A stretch of DNA of 36,680 nt from Mycobacterium interjectum (GTDB lineage Bacteria > Actinomycetota > Actinomycetes > Mycobacteriales > Mycobacteriaceae), in the NCBI RefSeq assembly GCF_900078675.2, contig NZ_LT546237.1:3521908-3558587 (forward strand), read 5' to 3'. Below the pieces are notes generated by a model. It was not told the origin of the DNA. It searched no databases and saw only the letters and a list, made by a program, of their open reading frames with translations. Positions 7,320 through 14,546 of this stretch are shown here, piece by piece (position 1 is the stretch's first letter; every line of letters starts with the position of its first letter). Position numbers and translations under genes: made by a program.

Positions 7320-9023
7320 TCAGAGGTCCAACACGAGATCACTGCACGGCGCGGCCGAGCAGATCAGCACCTCGCCCTCGCCGGGATCCTCCAGCGGTGG
7401 TTGCAGGTATGTCGTCGTCCCCGAAACGATGCCGGTGACGCACACGTGGCACACACCGCTTCGGCAGGCGAAACGCGTCGGGACATCGCACGCCTCGGCG
7501 AGGTCGAGGATACTCGCGTAGTCCGGTGACCAATTGACCGTCAGCCCGCTGCGCGCGAAGCTGATCGACGGCCCGGCGCCCGGCGTGCCGTCGGGTGGAT
7601 GGGGCGTTCGGCGTTCTCCGGTTTCGACAACACCGGGGTTGATCGCTGGCAGGGCACCGAAGAGTTCGCTGTGAATGCGTGCGGGGTCCAAGCCGGCGGC
7701 CGCGAGGTATTCGCGGATGTCTGCCATGAATTGTGTTGGGCCGCAGAGGTAGACGGTGGCCTCCGGCGGCAGGCCCAGCGCCGCGATCGACTCCTGGTCG
7801 AGGCGGCCCTGCGTCTCGGTGTAGAAGACGCGACGATGAGCGTGGGGCAACGGGTCGATGAGGGCGGTGACTTCGGTTGCAAATGGCTCGGTTTCGGGAT
7901 TGCGGCTGGTGTGCAGCCACCAGACGTCGCGGCCGCTACCGGCCGCCGACAGCGCGTGCAGCATCGCCAGGACAGGGGTGGCGCCGATTCCGGCCGAAAA
8001 GAGGACGACCGGGCCGTTGTCCTCGGTGAGGTAGAAATCGCCGCGCGGCGCGGCCGCCTCGATCACCGATCCCGGCTGGATGTGGGCGTGCAGCCAGCGG
8101 CTCACCAGGCCGTGATCCTCGCGCTTGACGCTGATCCGGTACTCCCCCGCGGCGGGGTCACCCGACAGCGAGTAGCTGCGCAGCGGCGCGGGTTCGCCGG
8201 CTCCGGCAAGCCGCACCGGCAGGTATTGGCCCGGTAGCGGCGGGGGCAAGGCGGCGCGGTCCTCGGACTCGAGGCGAATCGACAGCACCTGGGGGCTTTC
8301 CCGGTGTATCTGGGTGACCCGCAACGGGCGAAATCCGGCCCAGGACGGTTCGACTCCGATCGGAGGCGCCGCGGCGCTCCCTGGCCCGGCCAGCATGTCA
8401 CGGAAGGACTGTTGCCAGCCGGGGCTGAGCGCGGCGACGTCGACGACCTTCCGAAGTTGCTCGTCGTTGCGGTTCGGCAGGTACAACAGCGCGTCGACGT
8501 CGGCGACGCTGAGCTCATGACGGCCACGCCGGGTCCGCACGATGTCGTCGCCGGCGCGAACCGTGCCCTCGCTGATCACCCGGAAATAGAATCCCGGGCG
8601 GTGCTGGGAGACAAGCAGATTGGGCATCTTGGGTTCGCCCAGGCGCATACCGACCCGGAAGCAGGTAACACGCGGCTGGGTGACCTCGAATTCCGCCTCA
8701 CCGATGCGGTAGCGGTCGCCGATGCAGACCTCGTCGTCACCGAGCCCGGTGATGGTGAAATTTTCACCGAACTGGCCGGGCCCCAGGTCGTCGCGACCCA
8801 GGTACGTCCTCCAGAACTCGTACGACTCCACCTGATAGACCATGACCGCGCGCTGTTCACCGCCGTGGCCGCCCAGGTCGCCCTGGCCGTCGCCGTCGAG
8901 GTTGAGGCGGCGCACCATGACCGGCCCCTGGACCGGGGTCTTCCATATCCCGGTGAAGACCGTTTTGCCCCGCCATTGGACGTCCTTGGGCATGCCCACG
9001 TTGATCGAAACGAGCCTGCCCAC
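7320..9023 (-). CDS. MOSC domain fused to a ferredoxin-reductase and 2Fe-2S domain
   Basis: A 567-residue three-part enzyme. Residues 1-215 are a YiiM-like MOSC molybdenum-cofactor domain (DGQGDLGGHGGEQRAVMVY, GQFGENFTITGL, and Cys121 in QPRVTCFRVGMRLG as likely Mo ligand). Residues 230-455 are an FNR-type flavoprotein: FAD motif RSYSLS (282-287), nicotinamide motif GIGATP (345-350) and CGPT (427-430). Residues 485-567 are a plant-type ferredoxin with Cys520, Cys525, Cys528 and Cys555. One chain could thus carry electrons NAD(P)H to FAD to 2Fe-2S to Mo. YiiM-type proteins reduce N-hydroxylated compounds, so that is the best guess. The GTG start has AAGGAG 7-8 nt upstream. A TGGG-N8-CCCA site lies in its upstream region. 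Confidence 0.9.
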   Translation of the reverse strand: MGRLVSINVGMPKDVQWRGKTVFTGIWKTPVQGPVMVRRLNLDGDGQGDLGGHGGEQRAVMVYQVESYEFWRTYLGRDDLGPGQFGENFTITGLGDDEVCIGDRYRIGEAEFEVTQPRVTCFRVGMRLGEPKMPNLLVSQHRPGFYFRVISEGTVRAGDDIVRTRRGRHELSVADVDALLYLPNRNDEQLRKVVDVAALSPGWQQSFRDMLAGPGSAAAPPIGVEPSWAGFRPLRVTQIHRESPQVLSIRLESEDRAALPPPLPGQYLPVRLAGAGEPAPLRSYSLSGDPAAGEYRISVKREDHGLVSRWLHAHIQPGSVIEAAAPRGDFYLTEDNGPVVLFSAGIGATPVLAMLHALSAAGSGRDVWWLHTSRNPETEPFATEVTALIDPLPHAHRRVFYTETQGRLDQESIAALGLPPEATVYLCGPTQFMADIREYLAAAGLDPARIHSELFGALPAINPGVVETGERRTPHPPDGTPGAGPSISFARSGLTVNWSPDYASILDLAEACDVPTRFACRSGVCHVCVTGIVSGTTTYLQPPLEDPGEGEVLICSAAPCSDLVLDL

Positions 9024-9127
9024 TGTGTCTCCTTGGTGCCCCGGGAAGAGCCTAGGTCATCCCGCGACGCGTTACCCACCCTGCGCTCGCTCCCCGGTCT
9101 GGCGGGCACACACCCGATCTCCCGAAC

Positions 9128-9143
9128 TGGGATAGCCAGCCCA
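9128..9143. promoter_or_regulatory. Weak TGGG-N8-CCCA palindrome upstream of the MOSC fusion
   Basis: TGGGATAGCCAGCCCA has the same 16-bp geometry as the four stronger sites nearby but has A instead of T at position 5 and C/G flanks. It is 105 bp upstream of the MOSC fusion start. At this GC content a TGGG-N8-CCCA match by chance is quite possible in a window this size. Confidence 0.25.
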
Positions 9144-9218
9144 GAATATGCCAGGACGGATGAGCACGGCAACATACCGGTGCCATGGGCTGTTGCACAC
9201 GACCACTTTGATGCATAA

Positions 9219-9234
9219 TGGGTTGGATAACCCA
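9219..9234. promoter_or_regulatory. Operator-like palindrome 1, upstream of the hydrolase
   Basis: TGGGTTGGATAACCCA sits inside a perfect 7-bp inverted repeat (ATGGGTT, 4-nt centre, AACCCAT; 9218-9235). Its right end runs straight into CATAAT (9233-9238), a likely -10 box, with TTGATG at 9208-9213 as a possible -35. It is the best palindrome of the set. A TetR dimer bound here would block the hydrolase promoter (inference). Confidence 0.65.
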
Positions 9235-9321
9235 TAATCGCACCAGCGCGGTTCGGGAGCTTTCGTCGAACGCCGCGCTGGCGCTCGACGCCAATTGCGC
9301 CTGAGCCCAGGAGGATTCCCC

Positions 9322-10194
9322 ATGGCGACCGTCCATCATCGCTACGCCACCGTCGACGGCCATCGACTGTTCTTCCGCGAGGCCGGCGACGCCGACGCCC
9401 CCGCGCTAGTCCTCTTGCACGGGTTTCCGACCAGCTCCTACATGTTCCGGAACCTGATACCGGCGCTCGCCGACCGCCACCACGTGATCGCGCCCGACCA
9501 CCTCGGCTTCGGGCTCTCGGACGCGCCGCCGGTCGAGGAGTTCGACTACACCTTCGATGCGCTCACCGACCTGACCGAGGGACTGCTGCGCTCGCTCGGC
9601 ATCGATCGACACGCCATGTACGTACAGGACTACGGCGCGCCCATCGGCTGGCGGCTGGCACTGCGAGATCCGTCCGCCATCACGGCGATCATCACCCAGA
9701 ACGGAAACGGTTACGACGCCGGATTCGTCGACAGCTTCTGGAAGGTCGTGTGGGCCTATCAAAACGAGCCGACGCCCGACACCGAGGCCGCCGTACGGCA
9801 GTTCCTCACGCTCGACGCCACCCGGTGGCAATACCTCACCGGCGTCCCCGACGAGAGCCTGGTCGACCCGGAATCGTGGCATCACGACTACGCGCTGATC
9901 TCCCGCCCCGGCAACGACGAAGTGCAGCTGAAGCTGCTGCGCGACTACGCCACCAACGCCCCGCTCTATCCCCGCCTCCACGAGTACTTCCGCGCGACCC
10001 GGGTGCCGCTGCTGGCGGCGTGGGGCCGGGGTGACGAAATCTTCGGCCCCGCCGGCGCCGAGGCGTTCGCCGACGACTTACCCGACGCGGAGATCCACCT
10101 CCTCGACGGCGGGCACTTCCTGCTCGAGTCCGCACTGGACGAAGTCGCCGAGCTGATCCGCAACTTCCTCGCGAAGGTCCCCGCGGCCGCCTGA
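9322..10194 (+). CDS. Alpha/beta hydrolase with Asp nucleophile (haloalkane dehalogenase/epoxide hydrolase-like)
   Basis: A 290-residue alpha/beta hydrolase. HGFPTSS (33-39) gives the oxyanion region, VQDYGAPIG puts an Asp nucleophile at residue 103, GRGDE gives the acid Asp238 and GGHFLLE the base His265. The Asp nucleophile and HGFP loop place it among haloalkane dehalogenases and epoxide hydrolases. However, the residue after the nucleophile is Tyr, not the Trp that helps bind halide in haloalkane dehalogenases, so dehalogenation is not supported. AGGAGG lies 8 nt before the ATG. The upstream palindrome and the two TetR genes immediately downstream suggest it is a target of those regulators. 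It probably makes an alcohol or diol from a hydrophobic substrate. Confidence 0.88.
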   Translation: MATVHHRYATVDGHRLFFREAGDADAPALVLLHGFPTSSYMFRNLIPALADRHHVIAPDHLGFGLSDAPPVEEFDYTFDALTDLTEGLLRSLGIDRHAMYVQDYGAPIGWRLALRDPSAITAIITQNGNGYDAGFVDSFWKVVWAYQNEPTPDTEAAVRQFLTLDATRWQYLTGVPDESLVDPESWHHDYALISRPGNDEVQLKLLRDYATNAPLYPRLHEYFRATRVPLLAAWGRGDEIFGPAGAEAFADDLPDAEIHLLDGGHFLLESALDEVAELIRNFLAKVPAAA

Positions 10195-10220
10195 TGGGCC
10201 CGCGGGCGCGCGGGCACCAA

Positions 10221-10236
10221 TGGGTTGAATATCCCA
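10221..10236. promoter_or_regulatory. Operator-like palindrome 2, upstream of the first TetR gene
   Basis: TGGGTTGAATATCCCA, flanked by A and T (10220-10237), has the same 16-bp geometry as site 1. It lies 33 bp before the ATG at 10270 and just upstream of the likely -10 box TAGCCT, so it covers the -35 region. This position fits autorepression. Confidence 0.6.
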
Positions 10237-10257
10237 TAGCTCGCGAGGCCCGCGGGT

Positions 10258-10263
10258 TAGCCT
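10258..10263 (+). promoter_or_regulatory. Putative -10 box for the tandem TetR genes
   Basis: TAGCCT fits TANNNT and is followed by exactly 6 nt (gtcgcg) and the ATG at 10270, suggesting a leaderless transcript. No Shine-Dalgarno sequence is present. Confidence 0.4.
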
Positions 10264-10269
10264 GTCGCG

Positions 10270-10953
10270 ATGGTCCATCCCGATGTTCACGCCGAACAAC
10301 GGTTGACCGCCAAGGGGCGCGCCACCCGTGACCGAATCGTGGATGCGGCCGCCCAGCTGATCGTCACCGAGGGCCTGTCCGCGTCGAACATGGAGAACGT
10401 GCGCAGGGCGGCGTCGGTCAGCGGCTCGCAGCTCGCGCACTATTTCACCGACAAGAGCGCACTTATTCGCGCGGTGATCCGGCGTCAGATCGGCGTGGTC
10501 CTCGATTTTCACCGCCAACCCAGGCTGCACGGCCTGCGGTCATTCGACGACTTCGAGCGCTGGATCGACCTCAACTTGCGCTACCTCAGGCAGATCGGAT
10601 ACTTCGGCACGCCGACCTACCACGCCCTGGTGGCGCAGCTGGCGAAGTCCGACGAAGCAACGCGCGAGACGCTGGGGTGGGGCTATTGGCAGTGGGTCGA
10701 GCTGCTCGAGGAGGCGATCCAGCGGATGAAAGACGACGGCGCGCTGGTCCGGGATGCCGATCCACGACGGGTGGCGCTGGTCATCGTCAGCGCTCACCAG
10801 GGGGGAGGCACCCTGGCCTTCACCTATCGGGCGGAATGGCCGCACGCCGACGCCGTCCGCTTCGCGGTCAACTATCTGCGGACGTTCGCCACCGATGCCG
10901 CCGAACGGGTTCCGCGGCCCGCCCGGGGTCGCCGCGGGCGCCGACATGGCTGA
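10270..10953 (+). CDS. TetR-family regulator, first of a tandem pair
   Basis: A 227-residue repressor-type protein. The N-terminal HTH is at about residues 15-65 (GRATRDRIVDAAAQLIVTEG, then VRRAASVSGSQLAHYFTDKS). The C-terminal domain holds LRSFDDFERWIDLNLRYLRQ and the block DADPRRVALVIVSAHQGG, shared with the next gene. A basic tail (PARGRRGRRHG) ends the protein. It overlaps the second TetR gene by 8 bp, so the two are cotranscribed and probably coupled. Palindrome 2 directly upstream suggests autoregulation. The ligand is unknown; a substrate of the neighbouring hydrolase or MDR is a reasonable guess. Confidence 0.92.
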   Translation: MVHPDVHAEQRLTAKGRATRDRIVDAAAQLIVTEGLSASNMENVRRAASVSGSQLAHYFTDKSALIRAVIRRQIGVVLDFHRQPRLHGLRSFDDFERWIDLNLRYLRQIGYFGTPTYHALVAQLAKSDEATRETLGWGYWQWVELLEEAIQRMKDDGALVRDADPRRVALVIVSAHQGGGTLAFTYRAEWPHADAVRFAVNYLRTFATDAAERVPRPARGRRGRRHG

Positions 10954-11602
10954 CGACGGTGCAGCGCGGTTCACCCGCAAGGGAATGGCGACCCGGGCCC
11001 GGATCGTCGGGGTCGCCGCCCGCCTGATGTTCGAGCGCGGCGTCGCCAACACCAGCATCGACCAGGTGCGCCGCCTCGCCGGCGTGGGTGGATCGCAGAT
11101 CTCGCACTACTTCGACGACAAACGCGACCTGACCCGCCACGTCGTCGCCGCCCGGCGCGACGATGTACGGGCCTTCCATACCCAACCGTCGTTGGGCGGG
11201 CTCGACAGCATCGATGCTCTGCAGGCGTGGGCCGATGCGTGCGTGGCCGACATCGACGCCGTGTACCGCGTCGGCGGTTGCGTCTACGGCTCGTTGGCCG
11301 GTGAGCTGATCGACGCCGACGATGAGCTGCACGACGATCTTTCCACCGGCTACGACCAGTGGATCGGGCTGTTTCAGGCCGGCCTCACGGCGATGCAGCG
11401 CCGTGGCGACCTGCGCCCCGACGCCGACCCGCGACACCTGGCCGTGTCGCTGGTTGTCGCACACCAGGGCGGCGCGATGGTCACCTACGCGACCGGTGAT
11501 CCCGACCCGCTGCGGGTCGCTGTCAACGCCGGCGTCGACTACGTGCGCTTATTCGCGGCGCCTCCCGCGCCGCGCAGGGCGCGCCGCCCAGCTAAATCCT
11601 GA
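10946..11602 (+). CDS. TetR-family regulator, second of a tandem pair
   Basis: A 218-residue TetR protein clearly paralogous to the one before it. Shared blocks include KG-x-ATR-x-RIV, VRRLAGVGGSQISHYFDDKR, a following FHTQP-SLGGLDS stretch and DADPRHLAVSLVVAHQGG. Identity is higher near the HTH than in the ligand pocket, so the pair may bind related DNA but sense different ligands or form heterodimers (inference). The ATG at 10946 lies within the end of the first gene (ATGGCTGA overlap); ATG 10985 is a possible alternative that would shorten the N-terminus. It is followed by 221 bp carrying two further palindromes and then the MDR gene. Confidence 0.9.
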   Translation: MADDGAARFTRKGMATRARIVGVAARLMFERGVANTSIDQVRRLAGVGGSQISHYFDDKRDLTRHVVAARRDDVRAFHTQPSLGGLDSIDALQAWADACVADIDAVYRVGGCVYGSLAGELIDADDELHDDLSTGYDQWIGLFQAGLTAMQRRGDLRPDADPRHLAVSLVVAHQGGAMVTYATGDPDPLRVAVNAGVDYVRLFAAPPAPRRARRPAKS

Positions 11603-11624
11603 CCGGATTACCGGCGGCCCACCC

Positions 11625-11653
11625 TGGACATATTGGGTCTTCTGGCCCATAAT
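11625..11653 (+). promoter_or_regulatory. Putative promoter of the MDR gene
   Basis: TGGACA (11625-11630) and CATAAT (11648-11653) are separated by 17 nt, close to the sigma-A ideal. Operator 3 occupies the spacer and operator 4 covers the expected transcription start near 11660. Confidence 0.5.
11634..11649. promoter_or_regulatory. Operator-like palindrome 3, in the MDR promoter spacer
   Basis: TGGGTCTTCTGGCCCA matches the TGGGTY-N6-CCCA pattern. As at site 1, its CCCA runs into CATAAT. It is 22 bp, about two helical turns, from site 4 (start to start), so two dimers could sit on one face of the DNA. Confidence 0.55.
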
Positions 11654-11655
11654 AT

Positions 11656-11671
11656 TGGGTTAGTTGGCCCA
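11656..11671. promoter_or_regulatory. Operator-like palindrome 4, at the MDR transcription start
   Basis: TGGGTTAGTTGGCCCA matches the same pattern; its left half-site is identical to sites 1 and 2 (TGGGTT) and its right half-site is identical to site 3 (GGCCCA). It overlaps the predicted start of transcription. Confidence 0.55.
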
Positions 11672-11823
11672 TTCAACATGTGCGTACGGCGGGGCGTGAT
11701 CGGGGCCAGTGCCGCGTCACCTGTCGAGATATCCGAAAGAAGAGGCAGCTAGTGTCCGCCCCCGAGTCACCCGACCTACCCACCGCGCCGTCGATGGTGC
11801 GCGAGCGGCCGGGTGGGGAAACC

Positions 11824-12798
11824 ATGCGGGCGATCGTGCTCAAAGGCTTCGGCGGCCTGGACAGCCTCGTGTACACCGACATCCCCAAGCCGCTGCCCAA
11901 GGACGGCGAGGTGGTGATCGCGGTGAAGGGATTCGGAATCAACCACGCCGAGATGCACATGCGGCGCGGGGAATGGGCCGAGGCCGCCGAGGTCAGCGGC
12001 ATCGAATGCGTCGGCGTCGTCGAGTCCTGTCCGGGGGGCGAGTTCCCGGTCGGAGCGAAGGTCGCGGCGTTGATGGGCGGTTTGGGCCGAACCATCAACG
12101 GCAGCTACGCCGAATACACCCGCGTGCGTGCGGCGAACGTCGCACGCGTCGAGTCCGACCTGCCTTGGTCGGACTTGGCGGCGCTGCCCGAAACCTATGC
12201 GGTCGGATGGACATGCCTCTTCCGCAACCTCGACCTTGATGCCGGACAGACGCTGGTGCTGCGCGGCGCGACGTCGTCGCTCGGGCAGGCCGCGCTCAAG
12301 ATGGCCGTCGCCGCCGGCGCTCGCGTCATCGCCACCACGCGGAGCCGCGGACGCTTTTGCATGCTCGAGGAACTGGGCGCATCGCGCGTCGAGCTGGAGC
12401 AGCCCGACCTTGCCGCGCAGCTCCCGGAGGCAAAGGAGATCGACGCCGTGCTGGACCTCGTCGGGAACAGCACCATCCTCGACTCCCTCGACATGCTGCG
12501 TCGCGGCGGCACGGCCTGCCTGGCGGGCTGGCTGGGCGGGCTGGACCCCATCGGGGATTTCAACCCGTTGCTGCGCATGGCCAGCGGCGTGAACTGGAAC
12601 TTCTTCGGCAGCTTCGTATTTGGGATGCCGGGTTTCCCGCTGTCGGACGTGCCCCTGCAAGGCATTGCCCGACGGGTCGCCGAGGGCAAGCTCGAAGCGA
12701 AACCGTCACGTGTCTTCTCCTTCGACGACATTCGCGAAGCGCACCGAGTCATGGAGTCGGGAGAAGCCGGCGGCAAGATGGTCGTCGTGGTGGGTTGA
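11824..12798 (+). CDS. Zinc-independent MDR oxidoreductase (quinone-oxidoreductase type)
   Basis: A 324-residue medium-chain dehydrogenase/reductase. MRAIVLKGFGGLDSLVYTDI is the typical start of the quinone oxidoreductase branch; the GroES-like domain runs to about residue 125 and the Rossmann domain follows, with LRGATSSLGQAALKMA (147-162) as nucleotide-binding motif. The catalytic and structural zinc ligands of alcohol dehydrogenases are absent, so it should reduce enones or quinones with NADPH. The ATG at 11824 starts the conserved region. A GTG at 11752 preceded by AAGAAGAGG would add 24 residues and cannot be excluded. Two operator-like palindromes cover its promoter, tying it to the tandem TetR genes. 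DUF427 follows after 54 bp. Confidence 0.88.
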   Translation: MRAIVLKGFGGLDSLVYTDIPKPLPKDGEVVIAVKGFGINHAEMHMRRGEWAEAAEVSGIECVGVVESCPGGEFPVGAKVAALMGGLGRTINGSYAEYTRVRAANVARVESDLPWSDLAALPETYAVGWTCLFRNLDLDAGQTLVLRGATSSLGQAALKMAVAAGARVIATTRSRGRFCMLEELGASRVELEQPDLAAQLPEAKEIDAVLDLVGNSTILDSLDMLRRGGTACLAGWLGGLDPIGDFNPLLRMASGVNWNFFGSFVFGMPGFPLSDVPLQGIARRVAEGKLEAKPSRVFSFDDIREAHRVMESGEAGGKMVVVVG

Positions 12799-12852
12799 TG
12801 CACAGCCGAAACAGCCGACTGAGCAATCGATTTCGGGGAGAGGAATACGACG

Positions 12853-13734
12853 ATGGGTTTGGCATGGCAGCAAGGACCATTGGCATCCGGATCGATAGGA
12901 CACTTCCTCACTGAGCAGCCGCTGCCGCCGCGGTTGTTGTTCGTCGAGCCGCTCCGGCGGCGCATGGGGGTGTGCTTCGCCGACCGGCGGATCGCCGAAA
13001 GTGACGACGTCATCCTGCTACACGAACCGGGCCGCTACCCGGTTGCCTACTTTCCCCTCGGCGATGTCGAGCCGGGAATTATGGTCGCCGAAGACCGGGT
13101 CACGCAGCACCGCGACCTCGGCGACACCCGGTGGTTCACCGTCAAAGTTCCGGAGCGAGACGCCAGTCACGCCGCCTGGCAACACACCGCGCTGCCGCCG
13201 CACGCGGCGGTTCTGGACGGGCGGCTGGCATTCGCCTGGCGCGCCATGGACGCCTTCTACGAGGAAGACGACCGAATCGTCGGGCATGCCGCCGACGCCT
13301 ATCACCGCATCGACATCCGTTCCACTTCACGCCATCTCGTCGTCCGGGTCGGCGACCGGGTGATCGCGGACACGACGCTTCCGTTGGCGTTGTACGAATC
13401 CGGCTTCGCGCCCCGGTGGTATGTGCCCAGGAAGGACATCGACGAGAGCGCCCTCGAGCTTGTCGCGCTCCAGACCTTCTGCCCGTACAAGGGGATCTGC
13501 TCGTATTACGACATCGGCGGCCGCAAGCGCGCCGCCTGGTCCTACGTCGACGCCTGGCCGGAGGTGGGGCGGGTAGCCAATCTGGTGTCCTTCGAACCCG
13601 ACAAGATCGACGTGTATCTCGACGGCAGACAGCTCCGGCTGGAGCCGGGCCAAACCGTCATACCCCACGGTGTTGACCGAGGCCTGGATACCGATGAAGT
13701 GCTCGGGAGGGCGACCACCGGGAGGACGGGATGA
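12853..13734 (+). CDS. Double DUF427 domain protein
   Basis: A 293-residue protein with two DUF427 units. The first covers about residues 35-135 (RRMGVCFADRRIAESDDVIL, EPGRYPVAYFPLGDV, AVLDGRLAFAWRAMDAFYEE). The second covers about 150-265 (HLVVRVGDRVIADTTLPLAL, YESGFAPRWYVPRKDI, and CPYKGICSYYDIGGRKRAAW). DUF427 proteins have a small beta-rich fold of unsettled function. The second unit keeps the CPYKG block that is most conserved in the family. GGGGAGAGG precedes the ATG. It lies 54 bp after the MDR gene and is probably cotranscribed with it, which would place it under the TetR operators. Confidence 0.85.
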   Translation: MGLAWQQGPLASGSIGHFLTEQPLPPRLLFVEPLRRRMGVCFADRRIAESDDVILLHEPGRYPVAYFPLGDVEPGIMVAEDRVTQHRDLGDTRWFTVKVPERDASHAAWQHTALPPHAAVLDGRLAFAWRAMDAFYEEDDRIVGHAADAYHRIDIRSTSRHLVVRVGDRVIADTTLPLALYESGFAPRWYVPRKDIDESALELVALQTFCPYKGICSYYDIGGRKRAAWSYVDAWPEVGRVANLVSFEPDKIDVYLDGRQLRLEPGQTVIPHGVDRGLDTDEVLGRATTGRTG

Positions 13735-13829
13735 CGGCGCCCGGCGAAGGCCCTGCGTGGCGATAATTGTATGAGTCTGATCGGGTGCTTGCGCCCGGAA
13801 CGCTCCGTTGAGAATGCTGAGGCCCAGCC

Positions 13830-14510
13830 ATGCCGACACCGTCCGTGCTTGTCTTCGACGTCAATGAGACGTTGGTGGATATCGAGTCGCTGGCACCGAT
13901 TTTCGGAGAGAAGTTCGGTGACGAGCGGGTGCTTCGCGAATGGTTTTCCCAGCTTGTCATGTACTCGATGACCGTCACCTTGGCGGGCAATTATGTCGAC
14001 TTCTCGACGCTCGCCCAGGGCGTGCTGCGGATGATCGGCGACATCTACGACGTCGCCATCACAGACGCCGACCTGCGTCGCCTGAAGACCGCCCTGCTTA
14101 CCATGCCGGCGTACCCGGATGCTGCGGACGGGCTTGCCACCCTGCGCGACAACGGATTCCGCCTCGTCACCCTGACCAACTCGCCGCCCAACCCGAACGG
14201 GCCGACGGCGCTGCAGAATTCCGGGCTGGGCGACTTCTTCGAACTACAGTTGAGCGTCGATGCCCGTCGCGCCTTCAAGCCCGCTCCGGCGGTGTACCGG
14301 TACGTCTGCGAGACACTGGGCGTCGCTCCGGCTGATTGCATGATGGTGGCCGCACACGTGTGGGACACCCTCGGCGCGCAACATGTCGGCTATAGCTCGG
14401 CCCTGATCACCCGACCGGGCAATCCACCGTTGCCCGTCGACGGGCTGCCCCAACCGACCCTCGTGGTAAGCGACCTGCGCGAGCTGGCCGAGCGCCTCGT
14501 CGGGGGATAG
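13830..14510 (+). CDS. HAD-superfamily hydrolase, haloacid-dehalogenase type II-like
   Basis: A 226-residue HAD protein. Motif I is FDVNETLVD with nucleophile Asp10 and Thr14; motif II is LVTLTNSPPN; the motif III lysine is in RRAFKPAPAVYRY; motif IV is MVAAHVWDTLGA. Size and order match type II 2-haloacid dehalogenases. Compared with the well-studied L-2-haloacid dehalogenase, the substrate-binding Arg of WRQKQ appears as Phe/Ser in EWFSQ, and Ser-Asn of SSNAWD appear as Ala-His in AAHVWD. A true haloacid dehalogenase activity is therefore doubtful; a phosphatase or other hydrolase is possible. It is separated from DUF427 by 95 bp, where a GATAAT (13761-13766) might serve as a promoter element. 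Confidence 0.87.
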   Translation: MPTPSVLVFDVNETLVDIESLAPIFGEKFGDERVLREWFSQLVMYSMTVTLAGNYVDFSTLAQGVLRMIGDIYDVAITDADLRRLKTALLTMPAYPDAADGLATLRDNGFRLVTLTNSPPNPNGPTALQNSGLGDFFELQLSVDARRAFKPAPAVYRYVCETLGVAPADCMMVAAHVWDTLGAQHVGYSSALITRPGNPPLPVDGLPQPTLVVSDLRELAERLVGG

Positions 14511-14546
14511 AAAACCTACGGACAACTCGGGGAAGGAACTTCGACC

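Noticed and set aside
9322..14510. A classical haloalkane-to-haloacid degradation pathway
   Set aside because: The hydrolase has Tyr rather than Trp next to its nucleophile, the HAD protein lacks key dehalogenase residues, and no aldehyde dehydrogenase is present.
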